Shown here piece by piece: positions 62,685 to 64,000 of a stretch of 64,000 bases of DNA. A program made the translations under genes and the position numbers. The notes under the pieces were generated by a model that saw only the letters and a program-made list of their open reading frames with translations, searched no databases and had not been told where the DNA came from. Origin of the DNA: Desulfobacteraceae bacterium (GTDB lineage: Bacteria > Desulfobacterota > Desulfobacteria > Desulfobacterales > Desulfobacteraceae). The stretch covers positions 1-64,000 of the forward strand of contig JADGFI010000003.1 of assembly GCA_016743945.1 (NCBI GenBank), read 5' to 3'. Position 1 is the first letter of the stretch; the number at the start of each line of letters is the position of its first letter.

Positions 62685-64000
62685 CTATTCTTCAATGCCG
62701 CATAATTTTTTGGCCTTTTTTTGTTTCTCACCAACATTGGCCTGACGGGAAATCATGATGCGCTGGGCCTGGGGAGACCCTGCCCCGTGCATGGATTCGG
62801 TAAGATAGCCGACTGCGGCCGTTCCCATGGTTATATTTTCAATGAGTCTTAATATTTTCATCCTGTTTTCCACGGGAACCTGGGCGTTTCCCTGGAAATA
62901 TTTTTCAACCCATTTCCCCACTTCCGGGGATCTCAAATCTTGTTCGGAGGGCAGGGTCACCATGAGTCCACCGGCAATATCCTGGCTCAACCGAGCAATT
63001 TCATAGGGGAACCGGGTAACGTTTTGTTTACAGACATTGGCCAAAAGGGTGTTGACAAGATAGGTCCCAGAAGGTTCCTTGTGCCCTTCACAGGCGCAGG
63101 CAACAGAACCGCAGAAAAGAGTTTCGTTCAAATGGTTCATCTCAATAAGTTTGTCTTTTATGTGGGAAGCTTTCTGGGCGCCATTGTATTCTGCAACGGT
63201 CTGGGTCGCACCGATCAAAACATCTCCGACACCGGCCTTGCAGGCGTAACTCTGGCGATGGTAGGAGGCAAAATTCTCCACCAGCTGGCCGGCAAATTCA
63301 TACTCTTTGCACATGAAAATCCGATCCCTGGGAACAAACACATTTTCAAATACCACAAGGGCTTCATGACCGCCGTAGAGTCGGTTTCCCCGGTCTATCA
63401 TTCCTGTCTCAAGTTTTCGGGTGTCACAGGACTGCCGGCCCATGATATAGGTAATCCCGTCTGCATCGCTGGGAAGGGCAAAGGAGACTGCATAGTCCTT
63501 GTCCGCCTCCTTCATGGAGATGGTGGGCATGATAATAATTTCATGGGAATTGACAGCTCCGGTTTGATGGGCTTTTGCCCCGGTCACCACAATGCCGTCC
63601 TCCCGCTCTTCAACAATATGCAAAAACATATCCGGATCGGTTTGCTTGTGGGGAGGAAGGGACCTATCCCCTTTGGGATCGGTCATGGCACCGTCGCAGG
63701 TCAGATCATTTTCCTGGACATATTCAAGGTAGGCAAGAAAATTCTTATTATAATCGGTTCCCGCTTTTTCATCGATATTATAGGTTGTAATGGAAAGGGC
63801 ATTTAATGCATCCATTCCGACACAGCGCTGGAAACAGCATCCGGTGAGAGAACCCAGCAACCGCCCCATTTTTGTTTTTTTGACAAGATCCTCATTGCTC
63901 TGGTGGATATGGCAGAACCGGTTGATTTTTTTCCCGGTGATATGGGAAGTTGCCGTCATAAGGTCTTCATATTCAGGCATGTGGGCCAGTTCATAGGTCA
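62685..64000 (-). CDS. abfD: 4-hydroxybutyryl-CoA dehydratase / vinylacetyl-CoA isomerase (N-terminus beyond the window)
   Basis: The open frame runs off the end of the window; about 438 of the usual 485 residues are present. The [4Fe-4S] ligands of the Clostridium aminobutyricum enzyme (C99, C103, H292, C299) correspond to CCFQRCVGMDAL and MNHLNETLFCGSVACA, where H and C are seven apart as required. FAD-binding pieces (CKEYEFAGQLVENFASYHRQSY) are also present. Converts 4-hydroxybutyryl-CoA to crotonyl-CoA and is oxygen-sensitive. First of the operon with the CGGC protein and abfT. Confidence 0.96.
   Translation of the reverse strand, partial: TYELAHMPEYEDLMTATSHITGKKINRFCHIHQSNEDLVKKTKMGRLLGSLTGCCFQRCVGMDALNALSITTYNIDEKAGTDYNKNFLAYLEYVQENDLTCDGAMTDPKGDRSLPPHKQTDPDMFLHIVEEREDGIVVTGAKAHQTGAVNSHEIIIMPTISMKEADKDYAVSFALPSDADGITYIMGRQSCDTRKLETGMIDRGNRLYGGHEALVVFENVFVPRDRIFMCKEYEFAGQLVENFASYHRQSYACKAGVGDVLIGATQTVAEYNGAQKASHIKDKLIEMNHLNETLFCGSVACACEGHKEPSGTYLVNTLLANVCKQNVTRFPYEIARLSQDIAGGLMVTLPSEQDLRSPEVGKWVEKYFQGNAQVPVENRMKILRLIENITMGTAAVGYLTESMHGAGSPQAQRIMISRQANVGEKQKKAKKLCGIEE

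Noticed and set aside
62692-62703. Second selenocysteine codon at the start of the CGGC gene
   Set aside because: ATG CGG CAT TGA is in frame with the gene, but the following bases form no convincing SECIS hairpin, and remembered homologues start near the later ATC/ATT, so the TGA is more likely just upstream of the true start.
1-64000. tRNA, rRNA, CRISPR, insertion sequence or prophage
   Set aside because: Intergenic stretches were read by eye on both strands; no cloverleaf with CCA end, repeat-spacer pattern, transposase or integrase was recognised. A covariance-model scan could still find a tRNA that I missed.

Overview
The window looks like the chromosome of an anaerobic deltaproteobacterium (Desulfobacterota), probably a Desulfobacteraceae-type sulfate reducer. 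This is inferred from protein character: an oxygen-sensitive 4-hydroxybutyryl-CoA dehydratase, a CX4C rubredoxin of the kind described in Desulfovibrio desulfuricans, many large hybrid kinases carrying the IAHDFNN phosphoacceptor motif, HD-GYP proteins, and small zinc-ribbon proteins. No sulfate-reduction gene lies in the window. I recognise no rRNA, tRNA, CRISPR array, insertion sequence or prophage.

Layout. 1-3.6 kb: tail of an HD-GYP gene, two decayed gene remnants fused back to back, a DUF2799 lipoprotein, a DedA-like membrane protein and a beta-hydroxyacid dehydrogenase. 3.7-10.6 kb (minus strand): a six-gene uptake locus with FecCD-type permease, ATPase, methyltransferase, cysteine-rich binding protein, second methyltransferase and TonB-dependent receptor. 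The receptor frame is interrupted by one in-frame TGA followed at the right distance by a SECIS-like hairpin, so it is either a novel selenoprotein or a nonsense allele; this is the most interesting observation. A strong intrinsic terminator sits in the leader of this locus. 10.9-24.6 kb: housekeeping genes (threonine aldolase, GDPD, citrate synthase, FmdB, RecN, Gate-domain permease, TraB-like protein, EAL-HDOD protein, PurN, PolA, NAD kinase). 24.6-30.2 kb: chemoreceptor, then a Dcu-type C4-dicarboxylate carrier facing its CitA/DcuS-type two-component system. 30.7-36.5 kb: rubredoxin, EF-P-like protein, YheU, an aconitase-family two-subunit hydro-lyase with an XRE-cupin regulator and twin palindromic operators, YigZ, purine nucleoside phosphorylase. 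36.5-47.9 kb: two hybrid kinases bracketing a DHH phosphoesterase, thioesterase, MTH1187 protein, HD-GYP protein with a structured leader, TrmH-type methyltransferase, NAD synthetase and a TSUP carrier. 48-52 kb: XRE-cupin regulator, acyl-CoA ligase and PLP decarboxylase in tandem. 52-57.8 kb: TetR regulator, RND/MMPL pump, LolA-like protein and DUF1302 outer-membrane protein, with TGACTnnnAGTCA-type operators before both transcription units. 57.8-64 kb: ornithine aminotransferase divergent from a LysR regulator, two small conserved proteins, and a 4-hydroxybutyrate operon (dehydratase, small CGGC-motif protein without a standard start codon, CoA-transferase).

How the genes work together. Carbon metabolism centres on C4 acids (Dcu carrier with its sensor, citrate synthase, 4-hydroxybutyrate activation and dehydration to crotonyl-CoA). 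The 3.7-10.6 kb locus appears to bring a chelated or thiophilic ligand across both membranes and to methylate something during or after uptake. The TetR-RND-LolA-DUF1302 locus resembles systems that move hydrophobic molecules between the inner and outer membranes.
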